A stretch of DNA of 64,000 nucleotides, taken from contig NZ_LR594659.1 of NCBI RefSeq assembly GCF_901827155.1, positions 3,658,001 through 3,722,000 of the forward strand. The letters run 5' to 3'. Below the pieces are notes generated by a model that worked only from the letters and a program-made list of their open reading frames with translations, searched no databases and was not told the DNA's origin. Position numbers and translations under genes: made by a program. Shown here in pieces: positions 51,972 to 60,499 of the stretch; position 1 is the stretch's first letter; every line of letters starts with the position of its first letter. The DNA comes from Variovorax sp. PBL-H6 (lineage in GTDB: Bacteria; Pseudomonadota; Gammaproteobacteria; Burkholderiales; Burkholderiaceae_C).

Positions 51972-53696
51972 ATGGATGACAACGTAGACGCCAGGGTGGA
52001 CCGCACGCTGCATGCCCAGCTTGCCGAGCTGACCAAGGGCATTTCCCCCGCGGCGCTGATGCAGGCCTGGTCGGACTGGGCCATTCACGTGGCGGCGCAG
52101 CCCGCGCGCAGCGCGCAGCTGCTGATGGTCCGCCCGCTGATGCAAGCAACGGAAGCCGCGCTACAGGGCTTTGGCTCATTGCCTTCCCATCGTCCTGAGA
52201 CGCCCGATCCGAACGAGGACGATCCTCGCCTCGCCAATCCACTCTGGGATGCATGGCCCTACAGCGTCTACAGGCAGGCGTTCCGTGCCGGCAGCCAGTG
52301 GCTGCGCGAGCTGACCGAAGGTGTGCCGGGCGTCGAGCGCCATCACGAGCAGGTCGTGTCCTTTTCCGCGCGACAGCTGCACGCCATGTGCTCGCCCGCG
52401 AACTCGCCCGTCACGAACCCGCTGGTGTTGCAGAAGACACTCGCCTCCGGCGGCATGAACCTGCTGCAAGGCGGGCGCAACTGGATGGAAGACCTTCAGC
52501 GCAGCCGTGACCACCTGCCGCCCAAGGGCGCAGAGGCCTTCGTGCCCGGACGCGAGGTGGCGCTCACGCCCGGCAAGGTGGTCTTGCGCAATCGGCTGAT
52601 CGAGCTGATCCAGTACGCGCCTGCGACCGCCACCGTTCACCCTGAGCCGGTGCTCATGGTGAGCGCCTGGATCATGAAGTACTACATCCTCGACCTGTCG
52701 CGGCGCAATTCGCTCATTCGCTATCTCGTCGACCAAGGCCACACGGTATTCGTCATCTCGTGGAAGAACCCGGACGCGCAAGACCGAGACCTTGGAATGG
52801 ACGACTACCTCGCGCAGGGGCTGATGGCCAGCATCGACGCCGTCTCAGCCATTACCGGCGATCAGCGCGTGCACGCACTCGGTTATTGCCTGGGCGGGAC
52901 CCTGCTGGCCATCGGGGCGGCAGCCATGGCGCGCGACCATGACGATCGTCTGGCAACGGTCACCCTCTTGGCTGCGCAGACCGATTTCACCGAGCCGGGC
53001 GAGCTCAGCCTCTTCATGGACGAGAGCCAGCTCTGCTTCATCGAAGACATGATGGCCCGACAAGGCTTCCTGAAGGCGGAACAGATGGCGGGCGCTTTCA
53101 ACATACTTCGTGCTGTCGATCGCATCTGGTCGCCCATGGTGCAGAACTACCTGCTCGGCGAGCGTGCGCCGTTCACCGACCTCATGGCGTGGAACGCCGA
53201 CGGCACACGCATGCCCTACCGCATGCATGCGAACTATCTACGCAGCCTGTTCCATGACAACGAACTCGCGCGCGGGCGTTATCGCGTGAATGGGCACCCG
53301 GTCTCGCTGCGCGACATCGAAGTGCCGATCTTCGCCGTGGGAACCTGGACGGACAATGTCGCGCCCTGGCGGTCGGTTTACAAGCTCAACCTGCTTTGCG
53401 ACACGGAGATCTGCTTCGTCCTGACGGACGGCGGCCACAACGGCGGCATCCTCAGCGAGCCCGGCCACGCGCATCGCCACTATCGAATCCTGCAGCGCAC
53501 CGGCGATGCCGCCTACGTGCCGCCCGACACCTACGTGGCGCGCGCCGAGCGGGTCGACGGCTCGTGGTGGCCCGCACTACAGCACTGGCTGGCAGATCAT
53601 TCCGGGCCCCGTCGCAAGGCGCCGCGCATGGGTCATCCACAGCGCGGCTACCCGCCGATCTGCGATGCACCGGGCACATACGTCCTCGCCCGATGA
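51972..53696 (+). CDS. phaC: Polyhydroxyalkanoate synthase
   Basis: A 574-residue PHA synthase that polymerises (R)-3-hydroxyacyl-CoA into storage granules. The lipase-like box GYCLGGT holds the catalytic Cys306; the catalytic Asp is in WTDNVAPW and the His in GGHNGG. The length and the N-terminal domain with NPLWDAWPYSVYRQAF suit class I. The ATG at 51972 is chosen over upstream in-frame starts. It is divergent from the usp gene and close to phaB, and an FNR-like box lies upstream. No thiolase (phaA) is in the window. Confidence 0.93.
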   Translation: MDDNVDARVDRTLHAQLAELTKGISPAALMQAWSDWAIHVAAQPARSAQLLMVRPLMQATEAALQGFGSLPSHRPETPDPNEDDPRLANPLWDAWPYSVYRQAFRAGSQWLRELTEGVPGVERHHEQVVSFSARQLHAMCSPANSPVTNPLVLQKTLASGGMNLLQGGRNWMEDLQRSRDHLPPKGAEAFVPGREVALTPGKVVLRNRLIELIQYAPATATVHPEPVLMVSAWIMKYYILDLSRRNSLIRYLVDQGHTVFVISWKNPDAQDRDLGMDDYLAQGLMASIDAVSAITGDQRVHALGYCLGGTLLAIGAAAMARDHDDRLATVTLLAAQTDFTEPGELSLFMDESQLCFIEDMMARQGFLKAEQMAGAFNILRAVDRIWSPMVQNYLLGERAPFTDLMAWNADGTRMPYRMHANYLRSLFHDNELARGRYRVNGHPVSLRDIEVPIFAVGTWTDNVAPWRSVYKLNLLCDTEICFVLTDGGHNGGILSEPGHAHRHYRILQRTGDAAYVPPDTYVARAERVDGSWWPALQHWLADHSGPRRKAPRMGHPQRGYPPICDAPGTYVLAR

Positions 53697-53815
53697 CACC
53701 CGGACACCATCGCGATGGTCCGGACGAAGAACGATGGACAGCCAGGCACGCGTTGACGAGAATCGACATCCTCGGCGCTTTGTCACTCTGGTGGAATTCC
53801 CGCAAGGAGATCGAG

Positions 53816-54505
53816 ATGGCCAAGGCTCATTTGAACTTCGTCGCGCAGGCGTCACGCCGATTCAAGATGGTGGGCGCAGGAGTCGCATTCGTGTTCTTGA
53901 CGCTTGCGCTAGCGCCATCCGCAGAAGTCCGCGCTCAGGTCTACACCGTGCTCGATACGGCGGGTACCGCGACATCCCGCACGGCATTCAGCGTCTCTGG
54001 TTCCACGGGGCAGTTGATAGGCAGCGCCCAGCTGGTCGGACCGCAGTTCACGCTGACGCAACGATCGGTACTGACCAAGATCGAGGCCTTGGTGAACAAC
54101 TGCGCCGTCATGATCGCGGGCGTTCCCCAATGTCCGAACACGCTGCCGTTCGTGGTGCAGATTCGTCGCTCAATCAATGGCGCGCCTGATCCTCGCCTGC
54201 TGATCGCCGCCGTCCCTCTGACGCATGACAACGACCCACTGACTGTGTCCATGGAAAGCGCCGCGTTGGACGAAGTCCCGCTGGAGCCGGGAACCTACTT
54301 TGCGCTCTTCGCCCCCCAGCAGGAGTCGGATGCCGGCTTTCTGCTGTCCAACGCGAATGGGGGCGCTTATCAGGCCGGCATGACGACTATCGGCATTGTC
54401 ACTTTCAGTGGGAGTTTTGCCGATACAGGTTTCGTGGCCGTGCGGATTGCGGCCAAAGTCGTTCCTCTCCATAAGCACGCAAGTCGCGATCACGAAGATC
54501 GCTGA
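53816..54505 (+). CDS. Exported protein of unknown function
   Basis: A 229-residue product with a signal peptide (residues 1-42, ending near VRAQ). The mature part is beta-rich, with TLTQRSVLTKIEALVNNCAV, LPFVVQIRRS and YFALFAPQQES, which suggests a jelly-roll or PEP-CTERM-like beta sandwich, but no sorting signal is seen at the C-terminus. AAGGAGATCGAG precedes the ATG at 53816. It sits 119 bp after phaC. Family not recognised. Confidence 0.65.
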   Translation: MAKAHLNFVAQASRRFKMVGAGVAFVFLTLALAPSAEVRAQVYTVLDTAGTATSRTAFSVSGSTGQLIGSAQLVGPQFTLTQRSVLTKIEALVNNCAVMIAGVPQCPNTLPFVVQIRRSINGAPDPRLLIAAVPLTHDNDPLTVSMESAALDEVPLEPGTYFALFAPQQESDAGFLLSNANGGAYQAGMTTIGIVTFSGSFADTGFVAVRIAAKVVPLHKHASRDHEDR

Positions 54506-54640
54506 CGAGGGCGCGGCTCCGGTCGGCCCCAAGGGCGGCAGGCATCGCGCGCCGACAAGTCCATCTGGTTGGGCAGCGCCGAGCCATAGGCGCGCTCGTG
54601 CCTTGGAGGCGCTCGCCTGCGCTGACCCGCCTTCGTTCCC

Positions 54641-54654
54641 TTGATCCAGCGCAA
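54641..54654 (+). promoter_or_regulatory. FNR/ANR-like box upstream of the mini-BON/phaB unit
   Basis: TTGATCCAGCGCAA, identical to the boxes at 51903 and 62936. A -10-like TACCTA (54673-54678) is at class II spacing. The box is 101 bp upstream of the remnant ATG. Confidence 0.6.
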
Positions 54655-54755
54655 GGCCCCGGGATGGTTGCGTACCTAAAGTCATGTTGACAGCCGCCGC
54701 AGCACTGGATCATCAGCGCCGAGGCTGACTCCCACCGACTTGCGAAAGGACCCAC

Positions 54756-54866
54756 ATGAAATCCGATGCTCAACTCAGAAGCGACATCGTCGCCGAACTG
54801 ACCTGGGGCCCGGCCATCACACGCGGCGTTGCGCACGTGATCGACAACCTCGTCGTCGAGCCTTGA
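54756..54866 (+). pseudogene. Internal-deletion remnant of a BON-domain gene (36-codon leader ORF)
   Basis: The ORF reads MKSDAQLRSDIVAELTW at its start and [13 protein letters not shown] at its end. These match the first and last residues of the triple-BON protein at 63047 (MKPDAMLRSDIVAEL and GVANVVNNLLVGD), with about 180 residues missing between them and the frame kept. The stop is two bases before the phaB ATG, so the remnant could serve as a leader for phaB. GAAAGGA precedes its ATG. The FNR-like box upstream is the same as at the full-length gene. Confidence 0.75.
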
Positions 54867-54868
54867 GC

Positions 54869-55588
54869 ATGCGCATCGCACTGGTCACCGGCGGCACTGC
54901 TGGAATCGGAGCGGCCGTTGCCGAAGCCCTGCAGGGCGCAGGCTACCGCGTTGCCGCCAACTACGGCACCAACACGGAGGCTGCGCACGCATTCTCCAAA
55001 CGCACGGGCATTCCTGTTTTCGCTTGGAACGTCGCCGATTTCGATGCATGCCGGGATGGTGTCTCCCGCGTGCAGGCGGAGCTCGGACCGGTCGAGGTCC
55101 TTGTCAACAATGCGGGGATCACGCGCGACTCCATGCTGCACAAGATGACCCTGGAGCAATGGCGCGAGGTGCTCGACGTGAACCTGGGTGGGTGCTTCAA
55201 CATGTGCCGCGCCGTGATCGAGGGAATGCGCGAGCGGCGCTTCGGGCGCATCGTCAATGTGGGCTCGGTGAACGGGCTTTCGGGCCAGGCCGGCCAGTGC
55301 AACTACGCGGCGAGCAAGGCCGGGCTCATCGGATTCACCAAGTCGCTTGCGCTCGAAGGTGCCACGCGCAGCATCACTGCCAACGTGGTGGCGCCCGGTT
55401 ATACCGACACCGGCATGGTCGCTGCCGTTGCGCCCGAGGTCCTGGCGCAGATCCTCAAGGCCGTGCCCCTGGGCCGACTGGCCACACCCGACGAGGTGGC
55501 CCGCGCGGTCGTCTTCCTGGCGTCCGACGAGGCTGCCTTCATCACCGGCATCACCTTGTCGATCAACGGCGGCAAGTACATGTCCTGA
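54869..55588 (+). CDS. phaB: Acetoacetyl-CoA reductase
   Basis: A 239-residue short-chain dehydrogenase that makes (R)-3-hydroxybutyryl-CoA for PhaC using NADPH. The motifs are TGGTAGIG (7-14), NNAG (80-83), S133, Y146 and K150, and the C-terminal [10 protein letters not shown] is typical of PhaB. It begins two bases after the mini-BON stop. The nearby phaC uses its product. Confidence 0.9.
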   Translation: MRIALVTGGTAGIGAAVAEALQGAGYRVAANYGTNTEAAHAFSKRTGIPVFAWNVADFDACRDGVSRVQAELGPVEVLVNNAGITRDSMLHKMTLEQWREVLDVNLGGCFNMCRAVIEGMRERRFGRIVNVGSVNGLSGQAGQCNYAASKAGLIGFTKSLALEGATRSITANVVAPGYTDTGMVAAVAPEVLAQILKAVPLGRLATPDEVARAVVFLASDEAAFITGITLSINGGKYMS

Positions 55589-55635
55589 GATGCCGCCAAC
55601 CTGCCTGCCCTCTTACTTTTGTCTTCGGAGTTCCC

Positions 55636-56667
55636 GTGCAAACAATGAAAGCAGCCGTTGTCCGCGCTTTTGGACAACCCCTCGAGATTGAAGAAGTGGT
55701 CATCCCCGAGGTGCCGCCGGGCCAGGTGCTGGTCAAGGTTGCGGCATCAGGCGTCTGCCACACCGATCTGCATGCCGCTGACGGCGACTGGCCGGTCAAG
55801 CCGACCCTGCCCTTCATCCCTGGCCATGAGGGCGTCGGCCACGTGGCGGCCGTCGGGTCCGGCGTGAAGGATCTGAAGGAGGGTGACCGCGTGGGCGTGC
55901 CGTGGCTGCACACCGCCTGCGGCCACTGCGAGCACTGCATCACCGGCTGGGAAACGCTGTGCGACCACCAGCAGATGACCGGCTACACCGTCAACGGCGG
56001 CTACGCGGAGTACGTCCTTGCCGATCCCGGATACGTGGGCCATCTTCCGGCGAATGTCGGCTTCACGGAGATCGCGCCGATCCTGTGCGCCGGAGTCACC
56101 GTCTACAAGGGCCTGAAGGTGCTCGACTGCAAGCCGGGTGACTGGGTGGCGATCTCGGGCGTCGGCGGACTGGGCCACCTGGCGGTGCAGTACGCAAAGG
56201 CCATGGGCTTCCACGTCGTCGCGGTCGACATCGACGAAGAAAAACTGCAGCTTGCCAAGGAGGTCGGCGCCGACATGCTTGTCGATGCCTCGAAGCAGGA
56301 CCCGGCACAAGCGGTGCAGAAGGCCCTGCGCGGTGCGCACGGCGTGCTGGTGACGGCGGTGTCCCGCACGGCCTTTGCCCAGGCGGTGGGCATGCTCCAC
56401 AAGCGGGGCACCATGTCGATGGTCGGACTGCCGCCGGGTGACTTCGCGCTGCCGATCTTCGACATGGTGCTCAATGCCAAGACCGTTCGAGGGTCGATCG
56501 TCGGAACCCGCAAGGACCTTCAGGAAGCGCTGGAGTTCGCGGCCGAAGGCAAGGTGCGAACCGTATGCAGCGAAGACCGCCTCGACAACATCAACCAGGT
56601 CTTGGACAGGATGCGCCACGGCCAGATCGAAGGCAGGGTCGTCATGCGCCTGACCGACGAGGCGTAG
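55636..56667 (+). CDS. adhP: Zinc-dependent alcohol dehydrogenase (AdhP type)
   Basis: A 343-residue cytoplasmic medium-chain dehydrogenase. The catalytic zinc ligands are in GVCHTDLH and GHEGVGHV, and the structural zinc uses four cysteines in the stretch CGHCEHC to LC (about 95-112). The NAD-binding motif is [16 protein letters not shown] chose GTG 55636 because GGAG lies five bases upstream; ATG 55645 would leave too long a spacing. Reducing aldehydes to alcohols would regenerate NAD under low oxygen, which fits the island. Confidence 0.9.
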   Translation: MQTMKAAVVRAFGQPLEIEEVVIPEVPPGQVLVKVAASGVCHTDLHAADGDWPVKPTLPFIPGHEGVGHVAAVGSGVKDLKEGDRVGVPWLHTACGHCEHCITGWETLCDHQQMTGYTVNGGYAEYVLADPGYVGHLPANVGFTEIAPILCAGVTVYKGLKVLDCKPGDWVAISGVGGLGHLAVQYAKAMGFHVVAVDIDEEKLQLAKEVGADMLVDASKQDPAQAVQKALRGAHGVLVTAVSRTAFAQAVGMLHKRGTMSMVGLPPGDFALPIFDMVLNAKTVRGSIVGTRKDLQEALEFAAEGKVRTVCSEDRLDNINQVLDRMRHGQIEGRVVMRLTDEA

Positions 56668-56693
56668 CGGCCGGCAGCACACAAGGAACATAA

Positions 56694-57068
56694 ATGAACC
56701 ATCTGAGCGTTACCGATTGCGATGCATTCGCCGAAAGGCTCGAACTCATGAAGCGCAGCGTGCTGGAGGAACTGTACCGCGCCATTGTCATGGACGAGAG
56801 TGCGCGCGAGTCTTGGGATCACGAGGTGCGAAGCCACGCTGACGAAGCCGAAGCTCTCCGGCTCGAAGACCTGCGCGGCGTCGAGGTGGAGATCGACCGC
56901 GCCCGGCTCGAGGATATTCGCCAGGCCCAGCGGCGCATGGCCGAAGGCCGCTACGGCGTCTGCTCCGATTGCGCCGAGAACATCCCGCGCGAAAGGCTGC
57001 TGGCGCAGCCCGCGGCCATCCGCTGCGCCGCTTGCCAAGCCGCTCTCGAGGCTCCGCATCGCCGGTAA
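56694..57068 (+). CDS. DksA/TraR-type C4 zinc-finger protein
   Basis: A 124-residue protein. The zinc finger has C90, C93, C111 and C114 (CSDC and CAAC), preceded by a long charged helix (about 10-85) that should form a coiled-coil-like hairpin. DksA relatives bind RNA polymerase through the secondary channel and adjust transcription with ppGpp. Key acidic tip residues cannot be confirmed here. It follows adhP by 26 bp. Confidence 0.85.
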   Translation: MNHLSVTDCDAFAERLELMKRSVLEELYRAIVMDESARESWDHEVRSHADEAEALRLEDLRGVEVEIDRARLEDIRQAQRRMAEGRYGVCSDCAENIPRERLLAQPAAIRCAACQAALEAPHRR

Positions 57069-57217
57069 AAGATCAATAAGCCGTGGAGCGGCGCGCTGCC
57101 GCCGAAGCGGCAGACCCAGCGATCCAAAAGATCCTGGCCGATATCGGCCATCGACCTCTGCCACGCCAGCTCAACAATTAACGACTCGCCTCTTCTTCGA
57201 GGGACTAACATGTCCAG

Positions 57218-57955
57218 GTGACCGCCCCCACCCACCTCGCCGTCCTTGATGATGAAGTCGAGATCACCACCTTGCTCTCGGGCTATCTGCACGGGCAAGG
57301 ATTCCGTGTCAGTCAGCTGCACGCCGGCCCGGCGCTCCTGGAACTCATGGCGAGCGACCCCCCGGCGCTGGTGCTGCTGGACCTGGGCCTGCCCGGCGAA
57401 GACGGCTTCGCCATCGCCCGCCAGCTGCGCGAGCACTGGCGCTGCGGCCTGGTGATTGTCACCGGCCGCGGGGATGCGGTCGACAAGGTGGTCGGCCTTG
57501 AGGTCGGTGCCGACGACTACGTGACAAAGCCCTTCGATTTGCGCGAACTGGTGGCGCGCATCAAGGCCGTGCTGCGCCGGATGGTCCCTTCGGAGCCTGG
57601 GCAGGCCACCAGGCCGGGCGCCGAAGAGGCGAACCTGCTGCACTTTGCCCGCTGGGAACTTGACACGTCCGCGCGCCGCCTTCTGGACCCGAACCGCAGG
57701 GAGGTGGCGCTCACCACGGGCGAGTTCGACCTGCTCAGCACGCTGGCCACTCACCCGGGCCGGGTGCTGTCGCGCGACTTCCTTCTCGACGCCACTCGAG
57801 GCCGCGACGGCGGGCCCTTCGACCGCACCATCGATGTCCAGATCGGGCGCTTGCGCCGCAAGCTGGAGGACGACTCCAACAATCCGCAGATCATCAAGTC
57901 GGTCCGGGGTGCAGGCTACATCCTGGTTCCCAGGATCGAATCCGGGCGGGCCTGA
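57218..57955 (+). CDS. OmpR-family response regulator without adjacent kinase
   Basis: A 245-residue regulator. The receiver domain has LDDE near residue 11, phospho-acceptor D55 (LVLLDLGLPG) and the conserved KPFDLRELVARI. The winged helix ends in DVQIGRLRRKLEDD and VRGAGYILVP. The start is a GTG at 57218. No histidine kinase lies within several kilobases, so its partner is elsewhere. Confidence 0.9.
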   Translation: MTAPTHLAVLDDEVEITTLLSGYLHGQGFRVSQLHAGPALLELMASDPPALVLLDLGLPGEDGFAIARQLREHWRCGLVIVTGRGDAVDKVVGLEVGADDYVTKPFDLRELVARIKAVLRRMVPSEPGQATRPGAEEANLLHFARWELDTSARRLLDPNRREVALTTGEFDLLSTLATHPGRVLSRDFLLDATRGRDGGPFDRTIDVQIGRLRRKLEDDSNNPQIIKSVRGAGYILVPRIESGRA

Positions 57956-58093
57956 GACATGGCGCTCAGCGTTCTCATCGGGATACCTCCCGTTGACACA
58001 GTGTTTCCCGCCGTATGCACTTCGTTCGCGATACAGACGCGCAGCGCGCCTAGATTGGCGTCATGGCATCACCCGCCTATCCAGGAGACCATG

Positions 58094-58303
58094 ATGAACA
58101 CCTCGCATGCTTCCCACGCCTACGAATTGCGTTTCAACTCCCTCTTCGCGGATCGCCGTTCCTTTTCGTTTCCTTGCGATGCGACCGGCCGCGTCGACAT
58201 GGATTCGCTGAGCGAACGCGCTCTCAACAACTACCTGTATGCGCGCGCGGTGATGGGAATGGAAGTGTCATGGCCGGACGTGCGTGCGAGCGCCCGGCAC
58301 TGA
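58094..58303 (+). CDS. Small protein of unknown function
   Basis: A 69-residue product starting MNTSHASHAYELRFNSLFAD. AGGAG is six bases before the ATG at 58094 (58091 is also in frame). A mixed alpha/beta pattern, FPCDATGRVDMDSLSERALNNYLYARAVMGME, looks conserved but is not assigned to a family. A -35-like TTGACA lies at 57993-57998. It follows the response regulator gene. Confidence 0.6.
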   Translation: MNTSHASHAYELRFNSLFADRRSFSFPCDATGRVDMDSLSERALNNYLYARAVMGMEVSWPDVRASARH

Positions 58304-58379
58304 CAGCAAGCGCCGCCCTCGTGATGTTGCTGCTCGGGGCGAAGAAGACGCTGCTTCGTAAGCGGCAGGGACGTGGATG

Positions 58380-58430
58380 ACTCCCCGCCCCCCGCACAGA
58401 TCCATACGTGCGGCACTACCGCATACGGCG
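58380..58430 (-). other. Possible group II intron-like hairpin remnant
   Basis: On the minus strand GCCGTATGCGG, a short loop and CCGCACGTATGG form an imperfect hairpin followed by ATCTGTGCGGGGGG. This resembles the conserved hairpin that precedes the reverse-transcriptase region of some group II introns. No intron ORF or domain V is seen nearby, so at most a relic remains. Confidence 0.3.
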
Positions 58431-58481
58431 TGTCGCCGATCCGGTGCTCGAGGAATCGCGTGAGCCAGGCCTGGGCGGTGG

Positions 58482-59363
58482 TCATCGCATGCTTGCGGCA
58501 ATTCGCGCAGCGTCCTTCGAAGGAGGCAACCCGAAGGCACGCGCGTATTCCCGGCTGAACTGGGTTGAGCTTTCGTACCCCACCTCATGCGCAACGGAGG
58601 TGACGTTGGCGCCGGCGGAAATCAGCAACGTTCTGGCCTGCAGCAGGCGGGTCTGCTTCTGGTACTGCAAGGGACTGAGGGTCGTTGCCGCCTTGAAGTG
58701 ACGGTGGAACGCCGAGACGCTCATGGCCGCATCTTCGGCGAGTTCCTCCATGCGCAACGGACGCGCAAACTCTTCGCGGATACGTTGGACCACGCGGTTG
58801 ATTCGCGCCAAGGAGGTTTCCGGCGTCGCGATGTCACGCAGCATCCAGCCCATGGGCCCCTGCAGCACTCTGTAGAGGATTTCGCGCTCATAGGCCGGGG
58901 CCAGCGCCGGGATGTCCGCGGGATGGCCCATCAACCGCAGCATCCGGACCCAGGCATCCAGCAACTCCGGAGTCACTGCTGCGACCGAGAAGGCTGATTC
59001 CTGGCCGGCGAAGTCGGCAGTTTCAGGCAAATCGGACAACAAGCTGGCCAGTACAGCGGGCGCCAGGGTCAGACTCACGGCAAGGTACGGGGCACCCGAG
59101 CTGGCGCTGCGCACCACACCCGCCGCCGGGAGCTCGATGGACATCACGAAGTAGGTGGCCGGGTCGTAGTGCAGCGTCTGCCTACCCACGGTCATCGACT
59201 TGCTGCCCTGCAAGATGACGTTGACCATGGGGTCATAGACGGCGGCAAGCTCATGCTCCGGGATGGCCCCCTGCACCATCGCCACACGAGGAATGCCCGT
59301 TTCAGTCCGCTTGTTCTGCGCATGAGCCGCCAAGCTTCGAAGCTCTTTCAACTGTTCTTCCAT
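58482..59363 (-). CDS. AraC-family transcriptional regulator
   Basis: A 293-residue regulator. The N-terminal AraC_N-type domain has PRVAMVQGAIPEHELAAVYDP (about 22-42), and the C-terminal double helix-turn-helix spans about 185-285 with MEELAEDAAMSVSAFHRHFK and VTSVAHEVGYESSTQFSREY. The ATG at 59363 is chosen (MEEQLKEL). It is divergent from the truncated SDR gene. Regulators of this type often control adjacent oxidoreductase genes, so the truncation may have removed its original target. Confidence 0.88.
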   Translation of the reverse strand: MEEQLKELRSLAAHAQNKRTETGIPRVAMVQGAIPEHELAAVYDPMVNVILQGSKSMTVGRQTLHYDPATYFVMSIELPAAGVVRSASSGAPYLAVSLTLAPAVLASLLSDLPETADFAGQESAFSVAAVTPELLDAWVRMLRLMGHPADIPALAPAYEREILYRVLQGPMGWMLRDIATPETSLARINRVVQRIREEFARPLRMEELAEDAAMSVSAFHRHFKAATTLSPLQYQKQTRLLQARTLLISAGANVTSVAHEVGYESSTQFSREYARAFGLPPSKDAARIAASMR

Positions 59364-59498
59364 GGCGCGATTGGACTGCGGCCGGCCCCCCGGCACAAGC
59401 GATGGAGCAGGAATAGGCAGGAACGAGGCAGGAACAGGTGGGCGACGGCGCGCGCAAAAACCTATCGTGGAGGCACTGAAATCCACTGGAGCCATGCA

Positions 59499-59792
59499 AT
59501 GGAAACCGTCGTCATCACCGGAGGCAGCCGAGGCATCGGCGCGAGCGCCGCTATCGAATGCGCTCGTCGTGGACTGGGCGTCATCCTGACCTACAAGCAG
59601 AACCCGAACGCGGCAGAGGGCGTCGTTCGTGGAATCGCCGAGGCCGGCGGCCGCGCCGTAGCGCTTCCTCTCGACGTGGCCGCAATCGGGACCTTTGCTG
59701 CCTTCCGGCAGACCGTGAAAGAGGTGCTCACCTCGAAGTGGAGCGAAGCCCGCCTCGACGGCCTGGTGAACAACGCCGGCTACACGATTTGA
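59499..59792 (+). pseudogene. 5' fragment of an SDR-family dehydrogenase gene
   Basis: The first 97 residues of a short-chain dehydrogenase: the NAD motif TGGSRGIG (7-14) and NNAG at the end are intact, but the gene stops at NNAGYTI, before the catalytic serine, tyrosine and lysine. A complete family member is about 240-250 residues. The stop is followed after 11 bp by the VOC-domain gene. The remainder was probably deleted. Confidence 0.75.
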
Positions 59793-59803
59793 AAGGACCC
59801 CAC

Positions 59804-60205
59804 ATGCTCGACCACCTCTTTCTCACGGTCACCGATGTTGACCGTTCCATGGCGTTCTACGAGCGGGTGCTGCCTGTTCTCGGAATCACCAATCGGCACG
59901 ACTACGACGGCAGGGACGGCCCGCCGGGGCACCCAGACCTGAAAGGATTCGGCGCGCAGGGCCGGATGTTCTTTTGGCTTCGGCAGGGAACGGCGGCGCC
60001 CGACGCTGTACACATCGGCTTGGTTGCCGATTCCGAAGAGATGGTCGAGCAGGCCCATGCTGCTGCTCTGGCGGCCGGCGGGGCCGAGATTCATCCGCCC
60101 GGGGCGCAGCTTCATTACGACCCGCGCTACTACGCGGCGCAGGTCCGGGACCTCGACGGCTACAGCCTCGAGTTTGTCTACAAGAGCTGGCAACACGGAC
60201 GCTGA
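59804..60205 (+). CDS. VOC/glyoxalase superfamily protein
   Basis: A 133-residue protein with the single-domain vicinal-oxygen-chelate fold: HLFLTVTDVDRSMAFYERVL at the N-terminus and VRDLDGYSLEFVYK near the C-terminus are the paired beta-alpha-beta modules. His and Glu of these modules may bind metal. AAAGGA precedes the ATG. It follows the truncated SDR gene and could be coupled to it. The substrate is unknown. Confidence 0.85.
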   Translation: MLDHLFLTVTDVDRSMAFYERVLPVLGITNRHDYDGRDGPPGHPDLKGFGAQGRMFFWLRQGTAAPDAVHIGLVADSEEMVEQAHAAALAAGGAEIHPPGAQLHYDPRYYAAQVRDLDGYSLEFVYKSWQHGR

Positions 60206-60306
60206 GCGATGCCGAAAAAAAAGGATTTCGCTGCGCACGACACGTCGCGGCGCCCCTAACAATCATGACCCGGGCCATTGGCCGCTGGGTGCTGAAAGTG
60301 CAAACG

Positions 60307-60471
60307 ATGAAGAGACTGATGATTTATGGCGCCGCGGGCTACACCGGTGCCATGGTGGCGGAGCATGCAGCCTCTGCCGGACTGGACCTCATCATTGCCG
60401 GTCGTGAACAGAGCCGCAGGGCTCTTGAGGCAAGGGTCGCGACAGACAACGCCTTGGCATCGAGTCGGCTA
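60307..60471 (+). pseudogene. 5' fragment of a saccharopine-dehydrogenase-like (enoyl reductase) gene
   Basis: The frame begins MKRLMIYGAAGYTGAMVAEH and continues LDLIIAGREQ, the Rossmann N-terminus of trans-acting enoyl reductase/saccharopine dehydrogenase-like proteins, which are normally about 350-400 residues. The similarity fades after about 55 residues; the frame then runs on to 60723 without recognisable content, overlapping the next gene. It is a truncated relic. Confidence 0.6.
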
Positions 60472-60499
60472 TCGGAGCCGGCAAAATGGAGGATTGTTG

